Part shown: positions 11,090 to 57,903 of the stretch, piece after piece | Layout of the letters: each line of letters begins with the position of its first letter | Numbering within the stretch: the first letter of the stretch is position 1 | Source: Leuctra nigra | Lineage: Eukaryota > Arthropoda > Insecta > Plecoptera > Leuctridae | Length of the DNA stretch: 64,000 nucleotides | Direction of reading: 5' to 3' | Assembly: GCA_934045905.1 (NCBI GenBank) | Contig: OW203762.1 | Coordinates: 55,081,411 to 55,145,410, forward strand | The notes under the pieces: model-generated | Told to the model about the DNA's origin: nothing | What the model saw: only the letters and a program-made list of their open reading frames with translations | The model's database searches: none | Position numbers and translations under genes: made by a program

Positions 11090-13094
11090 TAATTATTTTG
11101 TGTGTTGCTTAACGCCGCACTGCTCTGAGCATGGTTACTGGCGAGTGACGATGATTCTGATGATGACTGGGAGATGAAGGATGTGGAAGGATGGACGGGG
11201 ATAAAGAAGCGGTCTGGCCTGTAAGTCCTGGATTTGCATCTACTCCGGGGAACCACGAGCACCATTCAGTCAAGAAGGACGGCTTCTGGAAACGAACCCT
11301 TCTGGAGTGCAAGTACAGAGCGTCACTGTCTGATTTCAATACCTTCCTCGGTCTGAGACAACATTCCTCACGTCAACTGTTGGATCAACTTGGTTCAGTG
11401 ACTCTGCGCTCCAAGATGCCCGGTAATCCTCACGTGCGTGGGTAGCCATGACGTCATCAGTAATGCCTGTTTAAGAAGCTGTATTCCCTGTTGTCATGTA
11501 ATCCGATCTTAAAGGAACTCCTCTTCCTGTCTTCGTCCATCCTGCAGGCTAATCTCGTCCCATTTCAATCATAACATATTAATAACATGGAGATAATTAC
11601 ATTATAATTACCCAGAGGCATTGTAAAGAAACTATTCATTGGATAGGCATTACCTGTACTGAGCATTGCCTTGCTCGACAACTCATGCGTGGCGAGCTCC
11701 TACCTATACGTGGTAAATACACTAAGTGCACTTAAGGTGCAATTTAGGTGCAATTTAGGTGCAATTTTAAATTTGTTTGTATAGCTATTTTGGGGAATTA
11801 TAAATTGCAAAATATCCAAAAAATGGTCTAAGAGATTTACGAATAGGTAAATTTATTGAACGTATCAGGATATGCATTTTGTGCCGGGGGGGGGGGGGGG
11901 GGGGGGCACATTCATGCCTGGATTCAACACTGGAAAAGTGTAATTCTCCTTATTATTCTCAGTGAGGGGTGGATTGCCTGGCTCAACGAGTATATTGACA
12001 CGGTTGCGCCATCTTCATGGTAAACATCGAACAAATATGAACGTACGGTCGATAATGCAGTTTCATATAGTACTCAGAACCTACGCCAGGGGCAGAACGT
12101 TTCAGTAAAATTCCATTCAAGATTCAAGGGTAAAAAAACACTGGATTGTCAATTGTTAAATGGACAAAAGCAAGCAGCGCACACAGAGTTCAGTAAGATT
12201 TCTTGTACTACAATATTAATAACAAACATCATAGCACAATAATCATTAATTGTGCGATTCGATGGCTTTTTAACATAAATATATTTCAACGATGACAAGT
12301 GCCCGGAGGTTTATGACGTGATCAGCAACAATGACCTTTGTCCTAACAGAGATCGTATCTCGAACCCAGGACTAAAACCGGAAGTCTCACTAAAGGCCTT
12401 ATCTAGAACGTTTTCTCATTTACATTCTGACGGAACTCGGACACGGTCATAAGGATTGATATTGAATACAATCGAATTCCATCAGAATTGGACATTTGAA
12501 AGTTCTAGAATAGGGCGTTCTAGAATAGCGTTTCGTCTCGAAATGGAGTCACACCTGTAAAAATATTGATAGAGGAGTCAGGAGCATCAAGTCTACCACC
12601 AAGGATTTAATATTCAAGACGAACACCATTATTACTTAGAGAGAACAAATTATAATTTTGATTCGTCGTAGTTTAATTTAAAAATGATAATGCAATATAA
12701 GACATGTTATTTTTAAAAGTGCTACGACACTAACTGACAGTTTGGCGCTGTGGTTCATATCTAGTTGAGTATTTCCCTGACAGAGCGCGGTGGTGACGCC
12801 GCGACGCCGGCGTCAGTGTCTCGACGCTCCGCTAGGAAGTGCTGTGAGCTTCTCCTGCCTCCTCCAAGCCGTCGATACTTCCCGATAGAGCGCACTGTAG
12901 TACAACTTATTAATTTGAAATGTTTTTAGAACTATTTCATCATTTTCATTGTATTTCTGATCTTGATTAGCAAATATGTATATTTGTGTGTGAGAGTTGT
13001 GATAAATAATAGTTATGAAATAATCTTTATTCAAAATCTGAAAAGAACGATATTATAATTATCGAAACCGCAAGCACAATCCAAGAGACACCTG
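11090..13094. other. Non-coding stretch with poly-G run
   Basis: No gene is supported. The stretch holds a 21-G homopolymer at 11886-11906, three GTGCAATTTAG-type short repeats at about 11738-11765, and a GC palindrome-rich patch at 12795-12814 (GACGCCGCGACGCCGGCGTC). Confidence 0.6.
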
Positions 13095-14528
13095 CAGTGC
13101 GATTGTATAACTTTCCCAAATGCTAACAATATCAATAACAATAATGGTTTCCCTAACGATCATTATCGTTCGCTAGCAACCAGTGTGATTGTATAAGGAT
13201 AACAATAAAAATCGTTGAGATATAAATTGTATTTAGATCTTTCAAAGTTGGCGGTATCCTTACGTCACTTCCGTTTTAAACCATCCAATGAAATTGCAGT
13301 ATTATTTTAAAATGAAAATTCGAATGTTTAAAGTATGTTGTGATTTTAAGTTTTGTTTCAAACTCTTCGAAGAAACAATTTTAGAATTAAAATATGTCTT
13401 CAAGGTAGGTTTTACTTTATTTAAAAACATGTTATTTAATTAGTTGACACACAATTTTGCTAAATATATTCACAAATATTTTTTTCAAAATTTTGCCAAA
13501 ATTTTATAGATCTTTACAACTATTTTTTATTTAATATTTTAAAAATTCATACAAAAAGCAATTGAAAAATATTAAAATATTTTTTCTATGTTATTTTGAC
13601 TTCTATTTTCACGAATCATTATTTTAGTATATGAACTGCAAATTTTAAAAAATTTGACCTCCGGAAAATTTGCAGTTCATATACTTAACATCATCCCATC
13701 TGAGATTGTCAGATTATTTCTACATTTCAATCATTATTTTGGAACATTTTCTGTTAATTTTGAAATTTTTGACAAAATTTAGCCAAAATCTTGTAAAATG
13801 TTTCCCAAAAAATAATTTGTCAAGATTTTTAAAAATTATAAAAAAATTATGAAGCTATTAGGTAAAATATTTTAAATTATTTTTACATTGACTTGTGAAA
13901 ATTTTATTAAATTTTTGCAACATTTTGAAATAGTACTTTCTTAATTTCATTTTTTTTATCCTAAAAATAATATTTGTAAATATTATATAAAATAATGGCA
14001 AAATTTTGAAAAAATTATTTGTGAAAAGCAAGCAAAATGTCGAGCTACTAAAATCCCTTCGCTTTTATTCGGTAGCCAATCTCAAAAGCAGACGAAAGAG
14101 AAATGCATAAATGTTTGCCATCACCAATCTGTCACCCACGAATTCAAGACTGTGTCACCATAACCTCAAAATCCAGCTGACTGATCATGCGACATTCCAC
14201 CTCGCAATTTAAACATCTAATTTTGACATAAATAAAGACCAGTTTTTCATTACCTAAGTAATAATAAAATGGTAATATGTGTAACATTGTAATTATCTTG
14301 CTTTTTTTACTATACTATACCTTGTATCGCTGTTAATAGTGATATAAATGTCAAAATCCTAATATTGTTATCGATAATGGCTGGGTACAAAGCAATCGTT
14401 ATCTCCAAGCAGCGTAGTCATTTGTTTTTCATTTAGATTGTTAGCAAAATGTTATACAATCACACTTTCATCAAATGTTATAGATAACGATCCATTATCT
14501 CGGCTAAGAAAGTTATACAATCGCACTG
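13095..14528. mobile_element. Non-autonomous DNA transposon-like element, 1.43 kb
   Basis: CAGTGCGATTGTATAACTTT at 13095 is matched by the inverted complement AAAGTTATACAATCGCACTG ending at 14528. A second, inner pair (GTGTGATTGTATAAGG near 13181 and TTATACAATCACAC near 14452) lies inside the first. The AT-rich interior contains another inverted pair (AGTATATGAACTGCAAATTT near 13626 and its complement near 13664). No transposase ORF is present. Confidence 0.65.
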
Positions 14529-14554
14529 CTGATGTTACAGTTCCGTATAAAAAT

Positions 14555-15478
14555 ACTAGGAAAACGCTCTGAGTAACGCGTTGATGACCGAGCGAGCACG
14601 GATACACGCAACACCCCGAACCGAAATTATGTCTATCGAAAATGTCATTAAAAGCCAATAATTCTTGAATTTCGTCACAGACTTGTATAAATATCTCCAA
14701 AATCTCCAAAAATATTGGTCCCAATAACCTTGCTAAGTTTTAAGTTGATCGATTAAACCTTTGATTGAACGGTTCCTTGTTAAGTTTCAAAAATCACAGG
14801 ATATCTTTCAAACAATATACCTGGGACCACTCATATAATATGATATTAGTGTGTACACAATATCAGATCAATCTGTTGAACCATGGTTGAACGGTCATTA
14901 TTAGTTTCATTTCGTTTGAAACTTTCTGCTCTAACTACCTTGCCTTGAACTGTAGATTCGAAGTCGCCGTGAATTTGACAGCCAACACACATAATGTCCC
15001 TAAAATTACAAAAACTTTTGAAAATAACGATAGATTAGACTGAAAATTGGCAACAATACCTTAAATGTTGGCACCAATGACCATGCGAAATTTTAAGTTG
15101 GTCGGTCAATCGGTTCCAGTTTAAATTACAAAAATCACCGGAAAAATGGTTTCAAATTTGAACCAATGGGAGGATTTTGCTGAAACTTTTTATGATTGGG
15201 TAAAATGTTGGTTGCAATGACTTTACTAAATTTCAAAATGATTGAACCAACCAATCGAAAGATAATTTTTTTTAATTTGAACCAATCAGGGGATTTCAAA
15301 AAAATTAGGGTCTGCAAATCTCATATTTGGTCTGGACATGTGTGCAAAATATCAGCTCGATCGAATAAACGGTGTGACCTGTATACGAGCAGACGACAGA
15401 CAAACAAAAAAAACAGAAAAAAAAACAGAGGTCCGTGCCAAAAGAGCCAAAAGGAGACGCTCGCTTCGCTCGCTCAAT
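14555..15478 (+). mobile_element. Dispersed repeat with GAGCGAGC ends, complete plus-strand copy
   Basis: The head is ACTAGGAAAACGCTCTGAGT followed by AACGCGTTGATGA and CGAGCGAGCAC. The tail is an A-rich run, GAGGTCCGTGCCAAAAGAGC, then CGCTCGCTTCGCTCGCTCAA. The body is built of diverged repeats of the AACCAATGGGAGGATTT type. The 60-94 aa ORFs inside are repeat shadows. It is the inverted partner of 8497-9390. Confidence 0.8.
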
Positions 15479-15893
15479 AATTACAATTCAATGCCTGATT
15501 TGCCATTGAAAAATATAAGGGATTTGAAGTAAATGTTGAATTACTTATTGTTCTATAGTTTTTAATTTAAACGAAACACATTACTGAAAAGGTCCTTGAA
15601 ACCATAGAAAATTCTTAAGTTGTTTCTGGATTTAGAAGACAGCTTACAAGTAGTACTTTAACAATTGAGTATACCTTTACTTGGCCAATGTAAACGGTAT
15701 TTGAACGAAACGGTCAATGAAGTCAGAGCTCACCTACTACGCATAACTACGCACTACGACTTCTTCGGATGATGCTATAAAATCTTTCTTTATCAGCCAT
15801 TTTTTATAAGCTATCCGTTTCTTTCGAATAGCGCTTTTACTTTGACCAAGTGTAATTTGATCTGTTGTTCAATTGTTCCAGTGTTATAGAAAG

Positions 15894-16081
15894 AGGTTGG
15901 GTGAGTGGGACAGGCAAATGATGGGAAGGTACGCGACTAATAGACCAAGACCGCCTCCTTCCCACCTTTCATCCTTACCTATTCTTCACCATCATCTCCC
16001 AATCATCATCATAATCATTCATCCGTCGCCATTAGCCTCGCTGCAGAACAGTGCGACGTTAAGCCCCAGACGACAAAAAAA
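15894..16081 (+). mobile_element. Truncated SINE copy with 11-bp target-site duplication
   Basis: Same family as 10813-11085, with an internal deletion removing the B box. The tail CGACGTTAAGCCCCAGACGA is followed by a short A run. GTTATAGAAAG flanks both sides (15883-15893 and 16082-16092), a perfect 11-bp target-site duplication as expected for LINE-assisted insertion. Confidence 0.9.
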
Positions 16082-16401
16082 GTTATAGAAAGTTGCAATG
16101 ATAATGAATTAGTTATCTTTGATTGCGTGGATTATGTTCGGTTGAGTTGTTGCGCGTATCGGTGCTCGCTCATAAACGCGCATTCTTCTCGATCAAAGCC
16201 GGCAAATTGTGAAAGAAGACATTTGAATTTGGCCAAGTGTTCTGTAATTAGTTGATTCTGAGATTCAATCATCTGATCGACCTCTGAGATTCAATCATCT
16301 GATCGATCTCTGATAAGTAAATAAAACTGCAAGAATTAATGCGTCATTTCATACTGCTGAGAAGAAAGAATATTATCAGCTGGACGTTGATCATGAAACT
16401 G

Positions 16402-16880
<479 letters not shown>

Positions 16881-17640
16881 TGGCGTCAATGTAGGTGGCA
16901 GTAAACAATACATCGTGTATACGGTGATTATATTACGTGTCGGTTTTGAGCTGAAGCACACGACAAGAGTGTGTTATTTCTTACGAATTAGGAAAGTTGA
17001 ATGTACAATACGAAATATCTCGCAATCAACGATAACAAAATAATATGTAAGTACACAACTTTTCAGTGACGTATTTTTTACTATCTGAGCATGTTGATGT
17101 CTTCTTTTCCTTGTTGTGTACCGATTCAAGTCTTACATGAATTAGTACAAAACATATCTGTATTATTTGCCCCAAAACATCTTTCGGTGAAATTTTACTT
17201 GACCTTTTCTACCCACATTCTAACCCAAAATACAAATTATGTGCCGGGAAGCTACACGCGGCGTTGAAAGTGAATTTCTGATTGTCTCCAACTCATAAAA
17301 TTTAAAAATAAGAAAGCTCTAAAACTATACTAATTGGAGTAACCTTAAAATTATTGTTTTGAGGTACAAACAGTTTAGAGTGGCATTACTTTTTAAGTGT
17401 GCGCAAAAACTCGATGTTTAAGATGTTATTTCTGTGTACAACTGAAAGAAGCCCCTGTGAAGTCCGCATGAGTCGCTTTACCTTCGTCCTGCCTCGTGAT
17501 CTACTTGTGTCAACAGCGAGGGACAACATCTTATCTTAACTGTGCTTCTGTTTGCCTGCTGATGAAACATCTGATTGGAAGATTTCGGCTCGACGTGCAT
17601 TTCCGCGATATGTTACAAGGTTTCGTAACCCTGTGTGTTG
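16881..17640. other. Non-coding stretch between the alternative first exons
   Basis: No exon or repeat is recognised. The stretch probably holds the proximal upstream region of the membrane-anchor promoter. Confidence 0.5.
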
Positions 17641-17644
17641 TTCG

Positions 17645-17657
17645 TGACCCTTGACCT
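17645..17657 (-). promoter_or_regulatory. DR1 nuclear receptor element upstream of the SLC3-type exon
   Basis: TGACCCTTGACCT reads AGGTCAAGGGTCA on the minus strand, a perfect direct repeat of RGGTCA spaced by one base. DR1 sites are bound by HNF4 and RXR/USP-type receptors; HNF4 drives many gut and metabolic genes. It lies about 290 bp before the start codon. A TTAAAA motif at about 17673 and CCAGTC at about 17722 could mark the core promoter, though their spacing is not ideal. Confidence 0.35.
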
Positions 17658-17939
17658 CGCGTCGCGGGTTGGCTTAAAACCCCGCGCACAGCCCGGTGGA
17701 AAAGTAGTTCTGCTTTTGTGACCAGTCGAAGAATACCTACGCTTCAAGATCCATCATTCCAGACAGTTGTTTAAAGCTGTTATTCTAACGAAAGTGACGT
17801 CAAGAAACAATTTGACAAGATTCAACTACGATTTGTGAAGAAGCTTTTATTTTGATTGAAAAGAAACAGAATTAGAATACGTGCAAGATTGAAGATTTTA
17901 TTTTTTGGATAGTTCAGGAAAGAAGGAAGTTAGATCACC

Positions 17940-27476
<9,537 letters not shown>

Positions 27477-27548
27477 GCAGAGACAATACTAACTCATCGA
27501 CACTCGAATATGTCGTCGTAATCATCGAATGTACATATTATCTTGCCG

Positions 27549-27554
27549 AATAAA
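27549..27554 (+). terminator. Polyadenylation signal of the SLC3-type gene
   Basis: AATAAA lies 73 bp after the stop codon and is followed within ~30 bp by TTGT-rich sequence. Confidence 0.7.
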
Positions 27555-27559
27555 GCGTG

Positions 27560-29882
27560 TAAATATTACGTCTTGTACAATACGTTCCCCCCTCCCACTT
27601 AGTATTTACTGTGCTTATGGTGAGGAACATTCCAGTGAGTGAACGCTTCCAAAATACAATTGAGTTGAGTTAATTCCAAATAAAGATCAGAGAGCCACAA
27701 ACAAAATATTAAATTCATATGAATGGAGCAATTGATTAGGTAATTGATCAAATATTAACAACCTGAATTAATCATATGACAATTTAATTTTCAACTTTTG
27801 CGACGAGTTATAAATGAAGTCACAGAATTGGGAAATTTATTTCTGGCTTGGAAAGAGTAAACTTTGTAAAGACACACTTGTAGGTGAATACATTCTAACA
27901 CGCTTAAAATGTCAAACAGAATAGAAAAGTATATAAAGAATTATAATAATGCCAACATTTAGGAGATAATATATAACGTTTTTCTTTCGAAATACAGCAA
28001 CTATTAGCAAGCTTGAATGAAACATTTTCTTATTGGTCTGACCCTGACAACGATCAGAACTTGTCTCTTGATCAGGTAAAATGAAGCGTATTTGTGTACC
28101 TGGCGTGTTTTGCTGTCAGAACGAATCTTCGCGTTTCTCTGCGACACAATCTCCGATCCGATCCGATCATTATGTCGGACAATCAGTGCAATTTGTCTAA
28201 CCTAACCTGCAATCATCCGGGGTGGATGAGGCCGAGGGGCCGGCGCCCCCCGCTGCGCCGCGCTCATGTGCGTGATGCGGGGCCCCGGCACACATGACTG
28301 GATGTGATTCATGGGGACAGACCTGTTGCAGAGCAGGCAAACTCATTCACATGGGTTCCTTGAAGAGCAAAGTTAGTTTATTAGCGGCAGGTTTCTCTTT
28401 GAGAGGAACACAAACTCTTTTCTATATAATTAAACTGTCTAAATCAATTTGAACTATAATTCATAAGACGATACAATTCACTCTAACTATTAGAAAATTA
28501 ATGTTTGAAATGTTTGTTATGATACGTCATGAATCTTTTGACTCAGATCTGTCGCTGTGTTTTTCCTGCCTCCGGCGATGACGTCACAGCTCGGTATCTG
28601 ATAAAGTTGAAATATTTCAAGTATAGTTTTTGAATAAATAACCCTCCGAAATGGTTGGTTGAAAAATAAAATATTCAGATCAAGTTAAATTTGATATATA
28701 TTCTAATAACAATAAATTTGCGAAATAATCTACCTGAATTGAACCATTCCGAAGGGGTTGCAGCACTTTTTATTACTTCTCCTCCAGGAGCCAAGTATAG
28801 GTTTTCCTTAAAAAAAAATCCTAAAAAAATCCTACAAAATTTAAAGTAGCTGAAAAAAGGTTGCTAAAACATGTAGATATTTTATCAAATGTAATGACTA
28901 ATGACATAATCAAATTTGAAAATTCAGCCCTCAATAATTAAAACATTGCAAAACATTAATGTTCTTTTTAAATTAAAAACATTAAAAACGATGCAACTCT
29001 CCCCATGATTTAGTACGTAGGAATGAAACCCCGTTTTTTACACTGATTGAACGGATCGAGTTTGTTCGACGTTTCGGTGCTCGCTCATTAACGCGTGACA
29101 CAGAACGGTTTCCTAGCATTAAGTAAATAAGCGTGTACTAGAAGTCTTCGCCGCTGTGCACGTAATTCACGTTTTAGTGTTTGACATTCCATTTGCATAG
29201 ACGCAATTACTTGATGCATGAAGATCGGCAAGGCGAAAAGACGTGCTTGCGCTATCAAGTTGCTCTCTGGATCTCACAAGTTCCAGCTCGATGTGAAGTT
29301 TCCCGCAGTGACCCGAGAGCGAGTGAATCGCGGCAACCCGCAGCGCAATCGTGCCACGCTGGTTGCGTTCAGGTGTAGAATAATTAACGTCGGAAAGAAT
29401 CTTGCGAGGCGATGTTTTATGCATCTTTGTATCCGCAGCTACACTTGTTACACTCTGGAAACATGCTGAGTAATTAACGTGGCAATTACAGCAAAAACAA
29501 TGAACCAAAACAAAATCACAGCACTGCTCGATCTCTAGAGCTAAATCTGAATTATGAATAATGAATTACTTTTTACCCTTATTGGAAATTAATAGTATAA
29601 ACACTATGAAGAATGTCCCCCTTATATTGCATAACTTGGCAATTTCACAAAAATAAAGTATTTTATTTTATTAACAAAAAAATTATGTGTCCGATTTTGC
29701 ATTCAAATATTACTGATTTAGTCAGTAAAAGGGACTTATTCAATATGTTAAAGACGCCAAATCATCCGCCTATTGTTCGTGAACGAAATGATCTCTTGTT
29801 TAGAAATCTGTGGTGAGAAAAGTGTGTCTTGAAATGTGGCGGGAATGAAGGTATAGTACCTAGGAACGTTTGTTTCAACATC

Positions 29883-29941
<59 letters not shown>

Positions 29942-30450
29942 AACTATGATATTCTTTACAAAAATATTGTGGAAAAATGAGCCAGTTGAGTTGTAGAATT
30001 ACTTGAATGATAAAAACAAACATCTCCCTTTTGATTGCCACAGTAATTTGGCCAATGGTTTATCTTTTAGAAATACCTATTAATATAACATTGTAAATAG
30101 AAAAGTAAAACGTCGTGGGAGTTTGCGTGATTTGAACTTCGACAGAATTAATATTTTCTAAATTTTCTAAATTTTCAATGGAATTAACCAAAATATTGTG
30201 TGTAAGTGTAAGTACACGTGTATACAAGTTCATTTCTTTTTCCTTTATTGCTCGGTTCTTTTCACCTTTCTGTGTAAATTTGGAGTGATGAGCAACTTTG
30301 CAAAAATATTGTATTCCAAATACCTAGAATAACTATCCCGGTAAGTTTTGGTCCGCGACATCAGATATTGAAAGAGGATCCGTGGAACAGAAAACTTAGA
30401 CATAAAACCACTTGGTCTATAACATTCAAAATAAAACTAATAATATATAT
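27560..30450. other. Intergenic region between the SLC3-type gene and scarecrow
   Basis: No gene is supported. It holds a GC-rich patch at 28215-28290, a fragment of the GAGCGAGC repeat head on the minus strand at about 29055-29120 and an AAC microsatellite at 29878-29942. A weak two-strand ORF patch at 29170-29470 does not look like a known protein. Confidence 0.6.
29878..29942. repeat. AAC trinucleotide microsatellite
   Basis: About 21 AAC repeats, starting in CATCAACAACAAC. Confidence 0.95.
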
Positions 30451-30559
30451 AATAAGAGTTTGTATTAGCAGGCAATGTATTTCCCTGTGTTAACAAGTGC
30501 TAAAGGTGCTCGAGACACTCGGCTGGTCAATGAATGCAACAAGATCTCTGACGTCACCA

Positions 30560-30897
30560 GGTACATAAATAACGTGAAGTGAAGTCTAAGTCGGAGCACA
30601 GCGCCGAGTGTCGAGCACCTCTGAGTGTCCTCTAGGAGGAAGCGACACCGAGCACCCTTGGCTCCCCTCACCCACTCCCACTCCCACTCACTCACAACCC
30701 AATATTTACTCAATCAAATCGCAAATTAAGTCAATACTTTGGAAGGAGTCGAGAAGTTCGGTCGAAGAGGTTCACTTGGACGTAATTAATGGTTTTAAAC
30801 AGCTCAATTGAAGGCAAAAGCACCTGTCTAGAAACTCAAGAGGACGATGATTTATTTTCAAACACTGTTAAAAGTGTTCGCCAGCTATACTAATCAG
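30560..30897 (+). promoter_or_regulatory. Possible non-coding first exon / promoter region of scarecrow
   Basis: A GC-richer block with repeated CCGAGTGTCGAGCACC-type sequence is followed by a strong donor TAATCAG/GTAAGA at 30895-30903. Acceptor candidates lie at 31881 (TTGTGTTTCAG) and 32286 (GGCTCTCCCAG), before the first coding exon. This is an inference from splice-site quality alone. Confidence 0.3.
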
Positions 30898-31089
30898 GTA
30901 AGATGAATACCTAAATACTAAATACCTTCTTAGGTAAATGGATGCTCATTGTTCCATGAACATAAGAGAATAACACGGTCCAGACAATGTCACGTGACTT
31001 TATAGTGTCGTCATCATCAACATAATTAGTGTTTTGTTTTACAACTGAAAATACAAATAAAAAGTGTCATGTCTCTTCTACTATTTGGT

Positions 31090-31855
31090 ACATAAAGATA
31101 TAAAATATCATGTCATTGTGATTGTGAAGGATATAAAATATCTCTCATTGGGATTGTGAAGGATATAAAATATCTCTCATTGTGATTGTGAAGGATATAA
31201 AATATCTCTCATTGTGATTGTGAAGGATATAAAATATCTCTCATTGTGATTGTGAAGGATATAAACATATCTCTCATTGTGATTGTGAAGGATATAAAAT
31301 ATCTCTCATTGGGATTGTGAAGGATATAAAATATCTCTCATTGTGATTGTGAAGGATATAAAATATCTCTCATTGTGATTGTGAAGGATATAAAATATCT
31401 CTCATTGTGATTGTGAAGGATATAAAATATCTATCATTGTGATTGTGAAGGATATAAAATATCTCTCATTGTGATTGTAAAGGATATAAAAATATCTCTC
31501 ATTGTGATTGTGAAGGATATAAAATATCTCTCATTGTGATTGAGAAGGATATAAAATATCTCTCATTGGGATTGTGAAGGATATAAAATATCTCTCATTG
31601 GGATTGAGAAGGATATAAAATATCTCTCATTGGGATTGTGAAGGATATAAAATATCTCTCATTGTGATTGTGAAGGATATAAAATATCTCTCATTGTGAT
31701 TGAGAAGGATATAAAATATCTCTCATTGGGACTGTGAAGGATATAAAATATCTCTCATTGGGATTGTGAAGGATATAAAATATCTCTCATTGGGATTGTG
31801 AAGGATATAAAATATCTCTCATTGTGATTGTGAAGGATATAAAATATCTTCGAGT
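31090..31855. repeat. 32-bp minisatellite with TATAAAATA in each unit, about 23 copies
   Basis: The unit is GGATATAAAATATCTCTCAT then TGTGATTGTGAA, 32 bp, with G/T and A variants. Every unit carries TATAAAATA and CATTGTG, the latter close to a SOX-type site. The array ends about 570 bp before the scarecrow start codon and would lie in a 5' intron or the promoter-proximal region. Confidence 0.96.
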
Positions 31856-32423
31856 GTGATTGTTTCAGTCTTGTGTTTCAGATCTGCTGAACAGTTATCA
31901 ATAATGTAATTCTCTTCACTTCTATTCTTCGCTGCATCAGATTTATGTCGAATCAGATCTCAGTCTCCACTCGGTCCAGTCAAGGGATACTCGGTGGGGT
32001 CGAGGGGTGTTGAGGGGCCATCAGCAAGCCACTCCAGTTGCGGGGCGTGTCTCCAGCCAAGTGATGGAGCCTCCAGCAGCACCCATTGGTCGCGTCGTCC
32101 TCCAGACCCCGCCCCTTCTCTCACCCGTCCGAGTGATTGCCCACAAGTTCCTTGCCGCGGTGCGAAGAGCTCTAGACGTGAAGAGCCCTGCAAACTGTGG
32201 TAGGCTGCTGGAGTGCGAGGAAGTTGTTGACGGCAAGAGTGAGTGAGTGTTGTTGTGTGTGGTTTGGTTCAACCTGGCTCTCCCAGTCGTCTCGTCGTCG
32301 ACGTCTTCGTCGAGCTTCTCTCTGCTCGGCATCGGACGGGACGAGGACGCGACGGTGGCGGCGCTCGCCCGCACGGCGGACCTCCACGGCCTCCTGCCCG
32401 AGCTCAATGGTGCCGACCTGGCA

Positions 32424-57460
<25,037 letters not shown>

Positions 57461-57897
57461 AGCCACAGCGCTAGAGTAGAACCCGAACCTTTCACAAGAA
57501 CAGAGTGCAACTTCTCGGACTCCCGACAGAACCATAGAGACCCTCTTTGAAAAGACTTGATATTGGCAAGAGTTTGACCTGAAAGAGAGAGTGATGTGTG
57601 TCGTAATGCATCAACAAGTGTTGACACCTTTTATTTTGACGTTCATAGTGACATAGAATGAGGTTATGTGTTCGTACATTTAACTCGATATAGTGAAAGT
57701 AATCGGACTTACTCGATATGTAAATATATGAAAAAAATCACGCCGATTTGTACAAAAATACATCGTTATAATTTATCTTCTGACTCAATTTTGTAAAAAA
57801 ATAAGCTAGATAATAATATGTACTCGTTCTTCACTTGCGCTAGGCCTAAGATAGGAAGATTTGGCATGACATGCACCTACTTAATAACGTTTGTTAT

Positions 57898-57903
57898 AAT
57901 AAA
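57898..57903 (+). terminator. scro: Candidate polyadenylation signal of scarecrow
   Basis: AATAAA lies about 440 bp after the stop and is followed by GT/TTTTGT-rich sequence (57915-57935). Confidence 0.5.
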
